DNA of 64,000 nt from Pseudarthrobacter equi (GTDB lineage: Bacteria; Actinomycetota; Actinomycetes; Actinomycetales; Micrococcaceae). Location of the stretch: positions 3,534,001-3,598,000 of the forward strand of contig NZ_LT629779.1 in assembly GCF_900105535.1 (NCBI RefSeq). The letters are read 5' to 3'. The translations under genes and the position numbers were made by a program. Below the pieces are notes generated by a model that was given only the letters and a program-made list of their open reading frames with translations, was not told the origin of the DNA and searched no databases. Positions 32,214 through 41,569 of the stretch are shown piece after piece (positions within the stretch are counted from its first letter, which is position 1; each line of letters starts with the position of its first letter).

Positions 32214-32990
32214 TCAGCGGGCGATGTTGCGGCGCAGCTTGGCCACCGGGCCCTTGTGCGCGGCGATCGCGGCGGCTGCGCTGTCCGGGGCGCCAGCCGG
32301 CTTGAACGCGCGGTGGACCGCCACGATGCCGCCGGTGAGGTTGCGGTAGTTGACGTTTTCCCAGCCTTCGTCCTGCAGCCACGCGGCCAGGTGGTCCTGG
32401 TCCGGCCACGCGCGAATGGACTCGGCGAGGTAGACGTAGGCGTCCGGGTTGGAGGCAACCTTGACGGCGATGGCTGGCAGGGCACGCATCAGGTATTCGG
32501 TGTACATGGTGCGCCAGAGCGGAACAACAGGCTGCGAGAACTCGGCAATGACCAGCCGCCCGCCGGGCTTGGTGACCCGGAGCATCTCCGCGAGGGCCTT
32601 CTTGGGCTCGTTGACGTTGCGCAGGCCGAAGGAAATGGTGGTGGCGTCAAAGGTGTTGTCCGCGAAGGGCAGGTTGGTGGCGTCCCCGGCAATGAAGTCG
32701 ATGTCGGGGCGGCGGCGCTTGCCGACCTTGAGCATCCCGAGGGAGAAGTCACACGCCACAACGTCTATGCCTGCATCGGCATATGGCTCGCTGGATGTGC
32801 CGGTTCCCGCGGCGAGATCCAGGACCCGCTGGCCCTTAGAGACTTCCATCGCATCAACCACGATTTTCCGCCAGCGGCGGGTCTGCCCCATGGACAGGAC
32901 ATCGTTGACGACGTCGTATTTCGGTGCGACGTCGTCAAACATCGTGGCTACTTCGTCCGGACGCTTATCCAAGGATGCTCGGTTCACCAT
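32214..32990 (-). CDS. menG: Demethylmenaquinone methyltransferase
   Basis: 258 aa UbiE/MenG SAM-dependent methyltransferase that carries out the last step of menaquinone synthesis. The family motifs are clear: [29 protein letters not shown] motif [67 protein letters not shown], and the C-terminal [20 protein letters not shown]. First gene of the menG-menJ-synthase unit. The start is ATG 32990 or GTG 32987; GACAAT lies six bases before the GTG, so the message may be leaderless. It is divergent from menF across 121 bp. Confidence 0.94.
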   Translation of the reverse strand: MVNRASLDKRPDEVATMFDDVAPKYDVVNDVLSMGQTRRWRKIVVDAMEVSKGQRVLDLAAGTGTSSEPYADAGIDVVACDFSLGMLKVGKRRRPDIDFIAGDATNLPFADNTFDATTISFGLRNVNEPKKALAEMLRVTKPGGRLVIAEFSQPVVPLWRTMYTEYLMRALPAIAVKVASNPDAYVYLAESIRAWPDQDHLAAWLQDEGWENVNYRNLTGGIVAVHRAFKPAGAPDSAAAAIAAHKGPVAKLRRNIAR

Positions 32991-33111
32991 GACATTGTCT
33001 CAAATGTTCCGGCGGGTCCGGACCATGCCTCAAGGTTTCCCCAACTGCCTGTCCGGGCACCGGAAGTTACTCGGCAGGGTAAGCATTTTTAAGTACTAGT
33101 GTTGACTCATC

Positions 33112-34530
33112 ATGACGAGCAAGATCGGCACCGGACTCCTGAAAAGCCTGACAGTCCCCCTGGATGGAAACGAATTTTCCGGGGGGCTTCCTGCGTTTCT
33201 GGTGCGGGACGATGTCCTTTGCTGGACCCGGCGCGAGGCCGGCCTGGCGGGTTTCGGCGAGATCGCACGTTTCACCGCAACCGGCCCCGAGCGCTTCCTC
33301 GAGGCAGATATCTGGTGGCGCCACCTGGTCCTCGAAGCCCGTGTCACCGATTCCGTGGAACTCCCCGGCACCGGGCCCGTTGCTTTCGGATCCTTCGCCT
33401 TCTCCAAAACTTCCGCCCACGAATCCCGGCTCATCGTCCCGGAAATCGTGGTGGGCGTGCGGGATAACACGGCGTGGCTCACCCAGTTGACGTTCGACGA
33501 CGGCCCGCTCACCGAAGCGGGCGCCCTCGCCGCGCTGGAGCGCTGGCTCGGCGGGAAGCCCGTCAGCGCGGGTGCGCCGGCAGGAATCCCGACGGCGGCA
33601 GCGGACTTAGCCGGGGACGCCCGCCAAGGTGCCGTTTCCGCGAAGGAGGGCGGCGCCGTCGTACGTCCCCTCCCCCTGGCCGCGGGAGCAACACTGCACA
33701 CCGGCTCGCTCAGCGAAGAAGCGTGGATGGACGCCGTGGCAGCCGGCGTGGAGGAAATCCGGACAGGTGCCCTGGAGAAACTGGTGCTGGCGCGCGACGT
33801 GGTGGCCACGATTCCCGGCGGCGTGAACGCTTCCCAGGTGCTGCGCGAACTGGCCGCCCGCTACCGCGAATGCTGGACGTACGGCGTTGACGGACTGGTG
33901 GGCGCCACTCCGGAGATGCTGATCCAGGTGGAGGGGCGGACCGCCCAGGCGCGAGTGCTGGCCGGGACCCTAGACCGCCGGGACGCCCATGGCGAGGACG
34001 GCCTGCCCATGGACTACGCAACCCGGGTCCTGGCAGGCTCCGAGAAGCAGCGGCATGAGCACGAGATCGCCATCCAGTCGCTGACCTCCCAGCTGGCCCC
34101 GTTCTCAGAGGCGATGAATGCCCATGACGAACCGTTCATCCTTGAACTGCCCAACGTCTGGCACCTGGCCTCGGACGTCAAAGCCGAACTTGCCGAGGTG
34201 GAGGGCCACGTTCCCACCTGCCTGGCGCTCATCAACGCCCTGCACCCAACCGCCGCGGTCTGCGGAACCCCCACCCAGGTGGCCGGGGCCCTGATCCGCA
34301 AGCTGGAGCACCTGGACCGTGGGCCGTACGCCGGGCCGGTGGGCTGGCTCGATGCTACGGGCAACGGCGAGTGGGGCATCGCGCTGCGCGGCGCAGTGAT
34401 CGAATCTCCGGACACCGTGCGCCTGTATGCGGGCTGCGGCATCGTGGACGGCTCGCAGCCGGAGGCGGAACTGGCCGAGACATGGGCCAAGTTCAGGCCG
34501 ATGCTGGAATCGCTCGGCATCCGCAGTTAG
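33112..34530 (+). CDS. menF: Isochorismate synthase
   Basis: 472 aa chorismate-utilising enzyme. The C-terminal catalytic domain (about 200-470) shows the signature residues: LEKLVLARDV with the base-positioning lysine, YGVDGLVGATPEMLIQVEGR, the ARVLAGTLDRR loop, SEKQRHEHEIAIQSL, VWHLASDVKAEL, LHPTAAVCGTPTQVA (GTP motif) and RGPYAGPVGWLDATGNGEWGIALRGA. It converts chorismate to isochorismate, the entry to menaquinone. EntC/salicylate synthases share this fold, but menD, menC, menG and menJ nearby favour menF. The ATG at 33112 lacks a ribosome-binding site; a TACTAG box a dozen bases upstream gives a very short leader. Confidence 0.9.
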   Translation: MTSKIGTGLLKSLTVPLDGNEFSGGLPAFLVRDDVLCWTRREAGLAGFGEIARFTATGPERFLEADIWWRHLVLEARVTDSVELPGTGPVAFGSFAFSKTSAHESRLIVPEIVVGVRDNTAWLTQLTFDDGPLTEAGALAALERWLGGKPVSAGAPAGIPTAAADLAGDARQGAVSAKEGGAVVRPLPLAAGATLHTGSLSEEAWMDAVAAGVEEIRTGALEKLVLARDVVATIPGGVNASQVLRELAARYRECWTYGVDGLVGATPEMLIQVEGRTAQARVLAGTLDRRDAHGEDGLPMDYATRVLAGSEKQRHEHEIAIQSLTSQLAPFSEAMNAHDEPFILELPNVWHLASDVKAELAEVEGHVPTCLALINALHPTAAVCGTPTQVAGALIRKLEHLDRGPYAGPVGWLDATGNGEWGIALRGAVIESPDTVRLYAGCGIVDGSQPEAELAETWAKFRPMLESLGIRS

Positions 34531-34645
34531 CCCAAACGTCCGGTATCCGAGACAGCAAGGCTTCGCCTAGGCTTGAAAGTGCGGGTAATTTAGTTATCCA
34601 ATAGTGAAACTAAGTTTCCTGTGATGCACATCTCACAATCGGCGC

Positions 34646-34651
34646 TACACT
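34646..34651 (+). promoter_or_regulatory. Possible -10 box of the amino-acid ABC operon
   Basis: TACACT at 34646-34651 lies 48 bp before the start of the binding-protein gene in an AT-richer 168-bp intergenic region. A strong AAAAGG ribosome-binding site follows, so this gene has a conventional leader. No clear -35. Confidence 0.3.
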
Positions 34652-34698
34652 ATGAACCGATTTAGTACCGCATACCCCTGCAACAAAAGGTAAGAAAC

Positions 34699-35499
34699 AT
34701 GCAGCTCAAGTCCCTGGCCACGGCCAAATTGACCGCCAAGGCAGCAGCACTCTTCGCCGTCGGTGCCCTCACCCTCACGGCGTGCGGCGGCAGCTCCACC
34801 CCCGCAGCATCCGAGGGCGGCATCCAGCTCATCAATGCAGGCAAGCTCACCGTCTGCTCCGACGTCCCCTACGAGCCCTTCGAATTCCAGAAGGATGGCA
34901 AGACGGTTGGCTTCGACATCGACATCGCCAACGAGGTGGCCAAGGACCTGAAGGCCGAGCTGAACATCGTTGACAGCTCCTTCGAGGCCATTGAGACCGG
35001 CACCGCGCTGACCGGCTGCGACGTTTCCATCTCGTCTGTGTCCATCACGGACACCCGCAAGCAGGTCATGGACTTCTCCAACCCCTACATGGATGACGAC
35101 CTGACCCTCGTGGCGAAGGAAGGCTCCGGCGTGGAGAACATCGACTCCGCCAAGGGCAAGAAGGTGGGCGTGCAGCAGGCCACCACCGGCGCCAAGTACG
35201 CCCAGGAAAAGGGCATCGAGGCACAGCAGTTCGAGGACTCCGGCCTCCTGGTCCAGGCCCTCGAAGCCGGCACCATCGACGCCGCCCTGGGCAACCAGTC
35301 CGTGCTCGGCTACGCCATCAAGGACAACACCCAGTTCACCCGCGTTGAGGACTACGCCACCGGCGAGAAGCTCGGCATTGCCATCAAGAAGGGCAACACC
35401 GCGATGCTGGACCAGGTCAACGGCACGCTCAAGCGCCTCACCGACGACGGCAGCCTGGCGAAGTTCAAGACCACCTGGTTCGGCGAAACCGCCAAGTAG
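34699..35499 (+). CDS. Polar amino-acid ABC transporter substrate-binding lipoprotein
   Basis: 266 aa. Lipoprotein signal peptide with lipobox LTAC and acylated Cys29, then the SBP_bac_3 fold: LTVCSDVPYEPFEFQKDGKTVGFDIDIANEVAKDL (opening of family 3), IETGTALTGCDVSISSVSITDTRKQVMDFSNPYM (ligand arm) and the C-terminal TLKRLTDDGSLAKFKTTWFGET. It binds a polar amino acid such as glutamine, glutamate, cystine or arginine; the residues seen do not settle which. It heads a binding protein-permease-ATPase operon and is separated from the permease by a hairpin. Confidence 0.9.
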   Translation: MQLKSLATAKLTAKAAALFAVGALTLTACGGSSTPAASEGGIQLINAGKLTVCSDVPYEPFEFQKDGKTVGFDIDIANEVAKDLKAELNIVDSSFEAIETGTALTGCDVSISSVSITDTRKQVMDFSNPYMDDDLTLVAKEGSGVENIDSAKGKKVGVQQATTGAKYAQEKGIEAQQFEDSGLLVQALEAGTIDAALGNQSVLGYAIKDNTQFTRVEDYATGEKLGIAIKKGNTAMLDQVNGTLKRLTDDGSLAKFKTTWFGETAK

Positions 35500-35546
35500 C
35501 CACCGCTTGGGGCCACCCCGGGCCCCGGTGAGCAGAGTTTAGGCAA

Positions 35547-35588
35547 TGAGGCCCCGGCTGGCACGTACGGCAGCCGTCCGGGGCCTCA
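35547..35588 (+). terminator. Intra-operon attenuating hairpin after the binding-protein gene
   Basis: TGAGGCCCCGG (35547-35557) pairs exactly with CCGGGGCCTCA (35578-35588) around a 20-nt loop, between the binding protein and permease. Such hairpins commonly raise the binding-protein mRNA over downstream genes. No T-run follows. Confidence 0.6.
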
Positions 35589-35615
35589 GCCACGCACAAC
35601 GAATGTGAGCACCCA

Positions 35616-36407
35616 ATGGCAATGACCGCACGCCAGCGAGCCAGAGTAAGCCTGTATGTCCAGGCCGGAATCTTTGTGGTGGCCATCGCCGCACTGGTAC
35701 TGGCCACGGACTGGAAGACCATGGCCACCAACGTCTTCAACTTCGGCAAGATCGGGCCGATGTTCCCGGACATCTTCCTGGTGGGCCTGAAGAACACCCT
35801 GATCTACACGTTCCTCGGCTTCGTGGTGGGGCTCAGCGGCGGCCTGCTGCTGGCCCTGATGAAACTGTCCAGCTTCCCGCTGTACCGCTGGATCGCCACC
35901 GGCTACATCGAATTCTTCCGCGGCATCCCGGCCCTGTTGGTCTTCATCGCCTTCGGCTACGGCGTCCCCCTGGCCTTCGGCGTCCAGTGGAACGTGACCA
36001 TCATCGTGATGATCTCGCTGGGCATCGTCGCATCGGCGTACATCGCCGAAACCCTCCGCGCCGGCCTGCAGGCAGTACCCAAGGGCCAGCTGGAGGCAGC
36101 CCGCTCCCTGGGCATGCCGCAGTGGCGGGCCATGGTCACCATCGTCATTCCGCAGGCCTTCAAGATCGTTCTTCCGCCGCTGACCAACGAGGTCATCCTC
36201 CTCACCAAGGACTCATCGCTGATCTACGTCCTGGGCCTGACAGCTTCGCAGTACGAGCTCACCAAGTTCGGCCGCGACGGCATCTCCAGCCTGGGCGCCG
36301 GCCTCACGCCGCTCCTGGTGGCCGGTGCCTTCTACCTGGTGGTCACCATCCCCCTGAGCCTCCTGGCCCGGAAGTTCGAAAGCCGCTCCGCGCGGACCAA
36401 GCGATAG
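35616..36407 (+). CDS. Polar amino-acid ABC transporter permease
   Basis: 263 aa HisM/GlnP-type permease. After an N-terminal helix (about 15-32) come the helices of the domain ([51 protein letters not shown]). The EAA loop contacting the ATPase is [64 protein letters not shown], a textbook family sequence. Only one permease gene is present, so it probably acts as a homodimer. It is followed after 11 bp by the ATPase gene. Confidence 0.92.
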   Translation: MAMTARQRARVSLYVQAGIFVVAIAALVLATDWKTMATNVFNFGKIGPMFPDIFLVGLKNTLIYTFLGFVVGLSGGLLLALMKLSSFPLYRWIATGYIEFFRGIPALLVFIAFGYGVPLAFGVQWNVTIIVMISLGIVASAYIAETLRAGLQAVPKGQLEAARSLGMPQWRAMVTIVIPQAFKIVLPPLTNEVILLTKDSSLIYVLGLTASQYELTKFGRDGISSLGAGLTPLLVAGAFYLVVTIPLSLLARKFESRSARTKR

Positions 36408-36418
36408 GCAGGGAAGCC

Positions 36419-37207
<789 letters not shown>

Positions 37208-37233
37208 GCCGGGCCCTTCTTCGGCTTTCAACG

Positions 37234-37271
37234 ATCCCTGGCGCTGCGGATATCCCCGCAGCGCCAGGGAT
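37234..37271 (+). terminator. Terminator of the amino-acid ABC operon
   Basis: ATCCCTGGCGCTGCGG (37234-37249) is the exact complement of 37256-37271, with a 6-nt loop, followed by TTCGTGCGTT. Confidence 0.85.
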
Positions 37272-37468
37272 TTCGTGCGTTATGGGCACCTTTGCGCGTA
37301 GAGGACGCAGGGCCGCGGACGACGGCGGGACCTGGCGTGGGCAGTCACGCCAGCCTTTACACGGTGGCAGGCGGAGCCGAGAATGGGTCCCACCACAGCC
37401 CCCGCCCCGCAGCGCCCTGCCCGAGCCGTCTGCGATCCGGTCCCGGGCCACCAGAGGAGCGCCGATCC

Positions 37469-38685
37469 ATGAACGATGCAACCGCCCCGCAGGCAGCCTC
37501 GTGGGTCTCCGCCCGGGCGGCCCGGCTGGCATCAATACCGTCCTTCCTGCGGGTTGACGAATACATCCGGGAGTTTGGCGCACGCAGGGACGGGGTGGCG
37601 GGAGGCTGCGATTTCACGTTCGGCATCCCCACCAGATGCCCGCCAGCCGCTACGTCACTGCGCTTCAGGATGCCCTGGTCCCGCAGCATGACCAGTGGTT
37701 CGCGTACCAGGCCAACGGCCGCGCCGCCTGTGAGGCCGCCGCGGAGTCGCTCCAGGTGTTACTGGACGTGCCCTTCCGCCCGGAGGACATCTACCTCACC
37801 ACCGGCGGTTTTGCCGCGATTGCGCTGGCGCTGGCGCTGAAGACCGTTGCCGATCCCGGCGACGAGGTGGTTTACAGCCTGCCGCCGTGGTTCCTGTACG
37901 AGCCGCTCATCCTTGAGGCGGGCCTGATACCCGTGAAGGTCACGGTGGACACCACCACGTTCGATCTGGACCTGGATGCTATCGATTCAGCCATCACCGG
38001 CCGGACCCGCTGCGTCATCGTCAACACGCCCAACAACCCCACCGGCCGCATTTATCCGCCCGAACTGCTGACCCGGCTCGCGCAGTTACTGGAGACGGCA
38101 TCGGCACGGATCGGCCGGCGGATCTATCTCATTTCGGACGAGCCCTACAACCGGATCGTGTTCGACAGCATCCGCTTCCACAGTCCAGTGGAGTTCTACC
38201 CCTACACGCTGTTGGCCTACTCCTACGGCAAAACCCACCTGTCCCCCGGCCAGCGGGTTGGCTATCTTGCCCTGCCGCCCGGAATGCCGCACCGGGACGA
38301 CCTGCGTCCGGCCATCTCCGGCCTGCAGGTGGCCATGGGCTGGATCTACCCGAACGCACTGCTGCAGCATGCGCTGCCGGAACTCGAAAAGTTCTCCATC
38401 GACGTCGGGCAGTTGCAGCGGCGCCGGGACCGCCTGGTCGACGCGCTCGGCGGCATGGGCTACCGAGTGCACCCGCCGGAAGGCACCTTCTATCTGTACG
38501 TCACCTCACCCATCGCGGATGACGAGGCGTTCACCGCGCGGCTCGCCGCCCGGGACGTCTTTGTCCTCCCGGGTGCGCTGTTCGAGACCCCTGGCTTCTT
38601 CCGGATTTCCCTCACGGCCAACGAGGACATGATTGAGCGCAGCCTGCCGGTCTTCGAAGCTGCCCTGAAAGAAAACCCTGCATGA
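37469..38685 (+). pseudogene. PLP-dependent aminotransferase, interrupted by a one-base frameshift
   Basis: The N-terminal part (MNDATAPQAASWVSARAARL ... CDFTFG) reads from ATG 37469, which has GAGGAG upstream. At 37624-37631 the frame shifts: the following codons continue the same protein only in another frame (MPASRYVTALQDALVPQHDQW onward, 37636-38685). Adding one C to the CCCC run would restore an FG-x-PHQMP sequence and a protein of about 405 aa. The rest is an intact class I/II aminotransferase: TTGGFAAIALAL, INTPNNPTGRIY-like VNTPNNPTGRIYPP, ISDEPYNRIVFD and the PLP-lysine motif SYGKTHLSPGQRVGYLAL. So this is a recent pseudogene or a sequencing error in a C-run. Substrate unknown. A small hairpin (37332-37353) lies in the leader. 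Confidence 0.75.
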
Positions 38686-38714
38686 CAACTGTCCCCAACG
38701 CACAGGAGTGAAGC

Positions 38715-39542
38715 ATGAATCCCAGGACCTACCCCGCCGGCGTCCCCTGTTGGATCGACACCGCCCAGCCGGATGTTGACGCCGCGGCGGCCTTCTACTC
38801 GGGGCTGTTCGGCTGGACATTCGAGGACGTCATGCCTCCCGGCGCCCCCGGCCGGTACCTGATCGCGAAGCTCGACGGCCAGGACGTTGCAGGCCTGGGA
38901 AGCGGAGGCGGCGCGGAAGCCTCCTGGAGCACTTATATTGCCGTTGACGACGCCAATGCCGCCGTCCAGCGGCTTGTTGCCGGAGGTGCCACCCTCCTTT
39001 CCGCGCCGGAGGACGCCGGCGAGGGCGGCCGGGACGCGGCCCTCGCCGATCCGCAGGGGGCCGGTTTCCACGTCTGGCAGGCCAGACGGAGGCCGGGTGT
39101 TCAGGTGGCGAACATGCCGGGATCCTGGAACTTCAGCGACCTCCATACATCGGACCCGGGACCGGCCATCAGCTTCTACCAGGAGGCCTTCGGCTGGGAG
39201 GTGGACGATCTCGGTTTCGGCATGCTGGTCCGGCGCCCCGGCTACGGAGACCATCTGGAAGCCACGGTTGACCCGGACATCAGGGCGCGGCAGTCCGAGA
39301 TAGCCTCACCCATGGGGTTTGAGGACGCGATTGCCTGGATCGTCACCACCGGTCCGGACAGGCCGCCGCACTGGCACGTCACGTTCACCGTCGCGGACCG
39401 GGACCAGACCGCCTCCGATGCCGAGCGGCTGGGCGCCGAGGTGCTGCAGCGGGACGAATCAGACTGGACACGCGAGGCACTCATCCGGGATCCGCAGGGA
39501 GCCATCTTCTCCGCCAGCCAGTTCACTCCCCCGGGTGGCTGA
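38715..39542 (+). CDS. VOC (glyoxalase/bleomycin-resistance) family protein, two domains
   Basis: 275 aa containing two tandem vicinal-oxygen-chelate domains: residues about 8-120 (GVPCWIDTAQPDVDAAAAFYSGLFGWTFEDVM) and about 130-270 (SWNFSDLHTSDPGPAISFYQEAFGWEVDDLG). Each domain shows the paired beta-alpha-beta-beta-beta units. The conserved glutamate/histidine metal ligands are only partly recognisable, so the enzymatic role is open. ATG 38715 has AGGAG six bases upstream. It follows the frameshifted aminotransferase by 29 bp and may be cotranscribed with it. Convergent with menD, 17 bp away. Confidence 0.85.
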   Translation: MNPRTYPAGVPCWIDTAQPDVDAAAAFYSGLFGWTFEDVMPPGAPGRYLIAKLDGQDVAGLGSGGGAEASWSTYIAVDDANAAVQRLVAGGATLLSAPEDAGEGGRDAALADPQGAGFHVWQARRRPGVQVANMPGSWNFSDLHTSDPGPAISFYQEAFGWEVDDLGFGMLVRRPGYGDHLEATVDPDIRARQSEIASPMGFEDAIAWIVTTGPDRPPHWHVTFTVADRDQTASDAERLGAEVLQRDESDWTREALIRDPQGAIFSASQFTPPGG

Positions 39543-39559
39543 CTGCGCGGGCTTCCCGC

Positions 39560-41398
39560 CTACTGGCCCGCCAGCACGCCTGTCACGGCGGCAGACACCG
39601 CATCCTTGATCCGCCCGTGGAGCTGCCGCAGGGCGCTGCGGTCGGTGCGGACCTCCACGATGCTGCGCCCCCGGACGGGCCGGCCAAGCGCTTCGGCGAG
39701 TCCCGCCGTCGTGGTCACCTGTGAATGGCCGACGCCGAAAGCCGCGGCGAGTGCCGCAATATCGGCTGAGTGCGGGGTGGCGAAGAGGCGTTCGACGGCG
39801 TCTCCGTAGCGGCCGCCGTCGCGCACGGCACCGTGTTCCAGCAAATCGAAGATCGCTCCGCCGGCATCGTTGAGGACCACGATCCGCAGGTCGGGCACCT
39901 CCTCGCCCGTGCCGAGGAGCAAGCCGCCGGCGTCGTGCAGGAACGTGACGTCGCCCAGCAGGACGGTGGTTTCCTGGCGGCCGCCCAGAGCCAGCCCGGT
40001 GGCGGTGGAGATGGTGCCGTCGATGCCCGCCAGACCTCGGTTCGCGTACACGGTGGCGGCGGGGTCCGGGGCGGGGAGGGCCGCGAGGTCGGCGTCGCGG
40101 ATGCCGTTGGAGGAGCCCAGAAGCAGCTGGCCGCGGGTGTGCTTCCACACCAGTGACGCCACGGACGGGCCCGTGGCGGCTGCCTCCGCGGCCACCACCT
40201 GGTCCACGGCGTGCTGGGCTGCCGAGCCCGCCAGAAGCCAGGTGTCCAGCCACTGCGATGATCCCCTGCCCGCAAAATCGGCGAGATCGGCCAGGTCCGC
40301 CAGCGGCAGTTCGGTGCGGCGGCCGGGCTCGTACCAAGCTACTGGTACCGGCTGGTACAGCGCAGACTGGACGTCGGGACGGGCCAGCAGGGCGGCCACC
40401 GGCCGGGAAAGTGTGGGCCTGCCGAACAGCACTACCCGCTCCACGGGCTGCGCTCCACTGGGGCCGAAGTGCTCCAGCAGCAGCCGGTAGGGGCCCACGG
40501 CGTTCGGACCGAACCGGGCATTCGAGGACGGCTCGGCGAGCAGCGGCAGGTTGTGGGCGCGGGCAAACGCTTCGGCGACCGGGCCGGCGTCGTGCCCTGC
40601 CAGCACTACGGTGCGGCGCTCCGGCAGGTTTTCGGAGGCAGGGGGCAGCTCCATGACCAGCGGCTCGGCACCGATCCGGAAGCGCCGGCGTGTTGCTGCC
40701 GCGGGAAGCCCTTCCCCGTGAGCCGGCACCAGCGGGTCCCGGAAGGCGAGGTTGAGCTGGACCGGGCCCGGCGGAATGCCATCGAACGCACCGGTCGCGG
40801 CGGACAGCGCCGTGCTGACGGCCCGTTCGGGGCTGGCACCTGCGGGAACGTCAACGGCGAACCGGACGTGGTCGCCGAACAGGTCCGGCTGGATGGTGGT
40901 CTGGTTCGCCCCGGTGCCGCGGAGCTCGTCCGGCCGGTCCGCGGAGAGGACAACCAGCGGGACGGCGGCGTGGTTGGCTTCCATCACCGCCGGCATCAGG
41001 TTTCCGACGGCGGTCCCGGACGTAGTCAGCACGGCAGCGGGCGAACCGGTGGCCAGGGCGAGTCCTAGGGCCGTGAAGCCCGCGGCCCGCTCGTCGATCC
41101 GGACCAGCAGCTCTACCCGGCCCGCTGCCGACGCCTCAGCCAGGGCGTAGGCCATCGGTGCCGACCGCGATCCCGGGCAGACCACCACATGCTGCACACC
41201 GCCGTCGAGCAGGATCCCGACGACGATGCGCGCCGCGGCAATGGCGCTCAGCGCGGGCGCGTCCCCGGCTTCGGCTGGAGCGTCGAAGGTGGCGGCGTCG
41301 TGCCCGTCGGAAGTAGCGGCGTCGTGGGAGGGAGAACTGGCGGCGGCGTGCCCGTCGGAAGTGGCGGCGGCGTGGGCGGGATCGTTCTGCGAAGTCAC
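39560..41398 (-). CDS. menD: 2-succinyl-5-enolpyruvyl-6-hydroxy-3-cyclohexene-1-carboxylate synthase
   Basis: About 612 aa ThDP-dependent enzyme joining isochorismate and 2-oxoglutarate. The N-terminal Pyr domain starts SAIAAARIVVGILLDGGVQHVVVCPGSRSAPMAYAL with the catalytic glutamate in IDERAAGFTALGLALATG, and PVVLTTSGTAV-like VLTTSGTAVGNLMPAVMEANHA follows. The PP domain near the C-terminus contains NRGLAGIDGTISTATGLALG and LLGDVTFLHDAGGLLLG, then VVLNDAGGAIFDLLEHG. About 45 residues at the N-terminus form an unusual two-copy repeat (HAAATSDGHAAASSPS / HDAATSDGHDAATFDA) absent from standard MenD. The start is GTG 41398 or TTG 41401, neither with a good binding site. Downstream of 32-bp repeats. 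Confidence 0.92.
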   Translation of the reverse strand: MTSQNDPAHAAATSDGHAAASSPSHDAATSDGHDAATFDAPAEAGDAPALSAIAAARIVVGILLDGGVQHVVVCPGSRSAPMAYALAEASAAGRVELLVRIDERAAGFTALGLALATGSPAAVLTTSGTAVGNLMPAVMEANHAAVPLVVLSADRPDELRGTGANQTTIQPDLFGDHVRFAVDVPAGASPERAVSTALSAATGAFDGIPPGPVQLNLAFRDPLVPAHGEGLPAAATRRRFRIGAEPLVMELPPASENLPERRTVVLAGHDAGPVAEAFARAHNLPLLAEPSSNARFGPNAVGPYRLLLEHFGPSGAQPVERVVLFGRPTLSRPVAALLARPDVQSALYQPVPVAWYEPGRRTELPLADLADLADFAGRGSSQWLDTWLLAGSAAQHAVDQVVAAEAAATGPSVASLVWKHTRGQLLLGSSNGIRDADLAALPAPDPAATVYANRGLAGIDGTISTATGLALGGRQETTVLLGDVTFLHDAGGLLLGTGEEVPDLRIVVLNDAGGAIFDLLEHGAVRDGGRYGDAVERLFATPHSADIAALAAAFGVGHSQVTTTAGLAEALGRPVRGRSIVEVRTDRSALRQLHGRIKDAVSAAVTGVLAGQ

Positions 41399-41420
41399 CA
41401 ACCCAGTCTGCCACCCTCCA

Positions 41421-41569
41421 ACGCCCGCTCACTTCCGGTCGCTTAAATCGAAACGCCCGCTCACTTCCGGTCGCTTAAACCAAAACGCCCGCTCACTGGC
41501 CCCAGACGCCTGGAAGTCCGGTGAGCGGGCGTTTGCCCCGAAGGCGCCACAAGTGAGCGCGCGTCGGGG
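41421..41569. repeat. 32-bp tandem repeats plus inverted copies between menD and phoX
   Basis: ACGCCCGCTCACTTCCGG begins copies at 41421 and 41453 (period 32), and a partial third copy at 41485. Inverted copies follow: GTGAGCGGGCGTTT (41521-41534), which can pair with 41484-41497 to form a hairpin, and CACAAGTGAGCGCGCGT (41548-41564). The region spans the phoX 3' end and the menD 5' flank. It is related to the array at 43795-43858. Confidence 0.75.
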
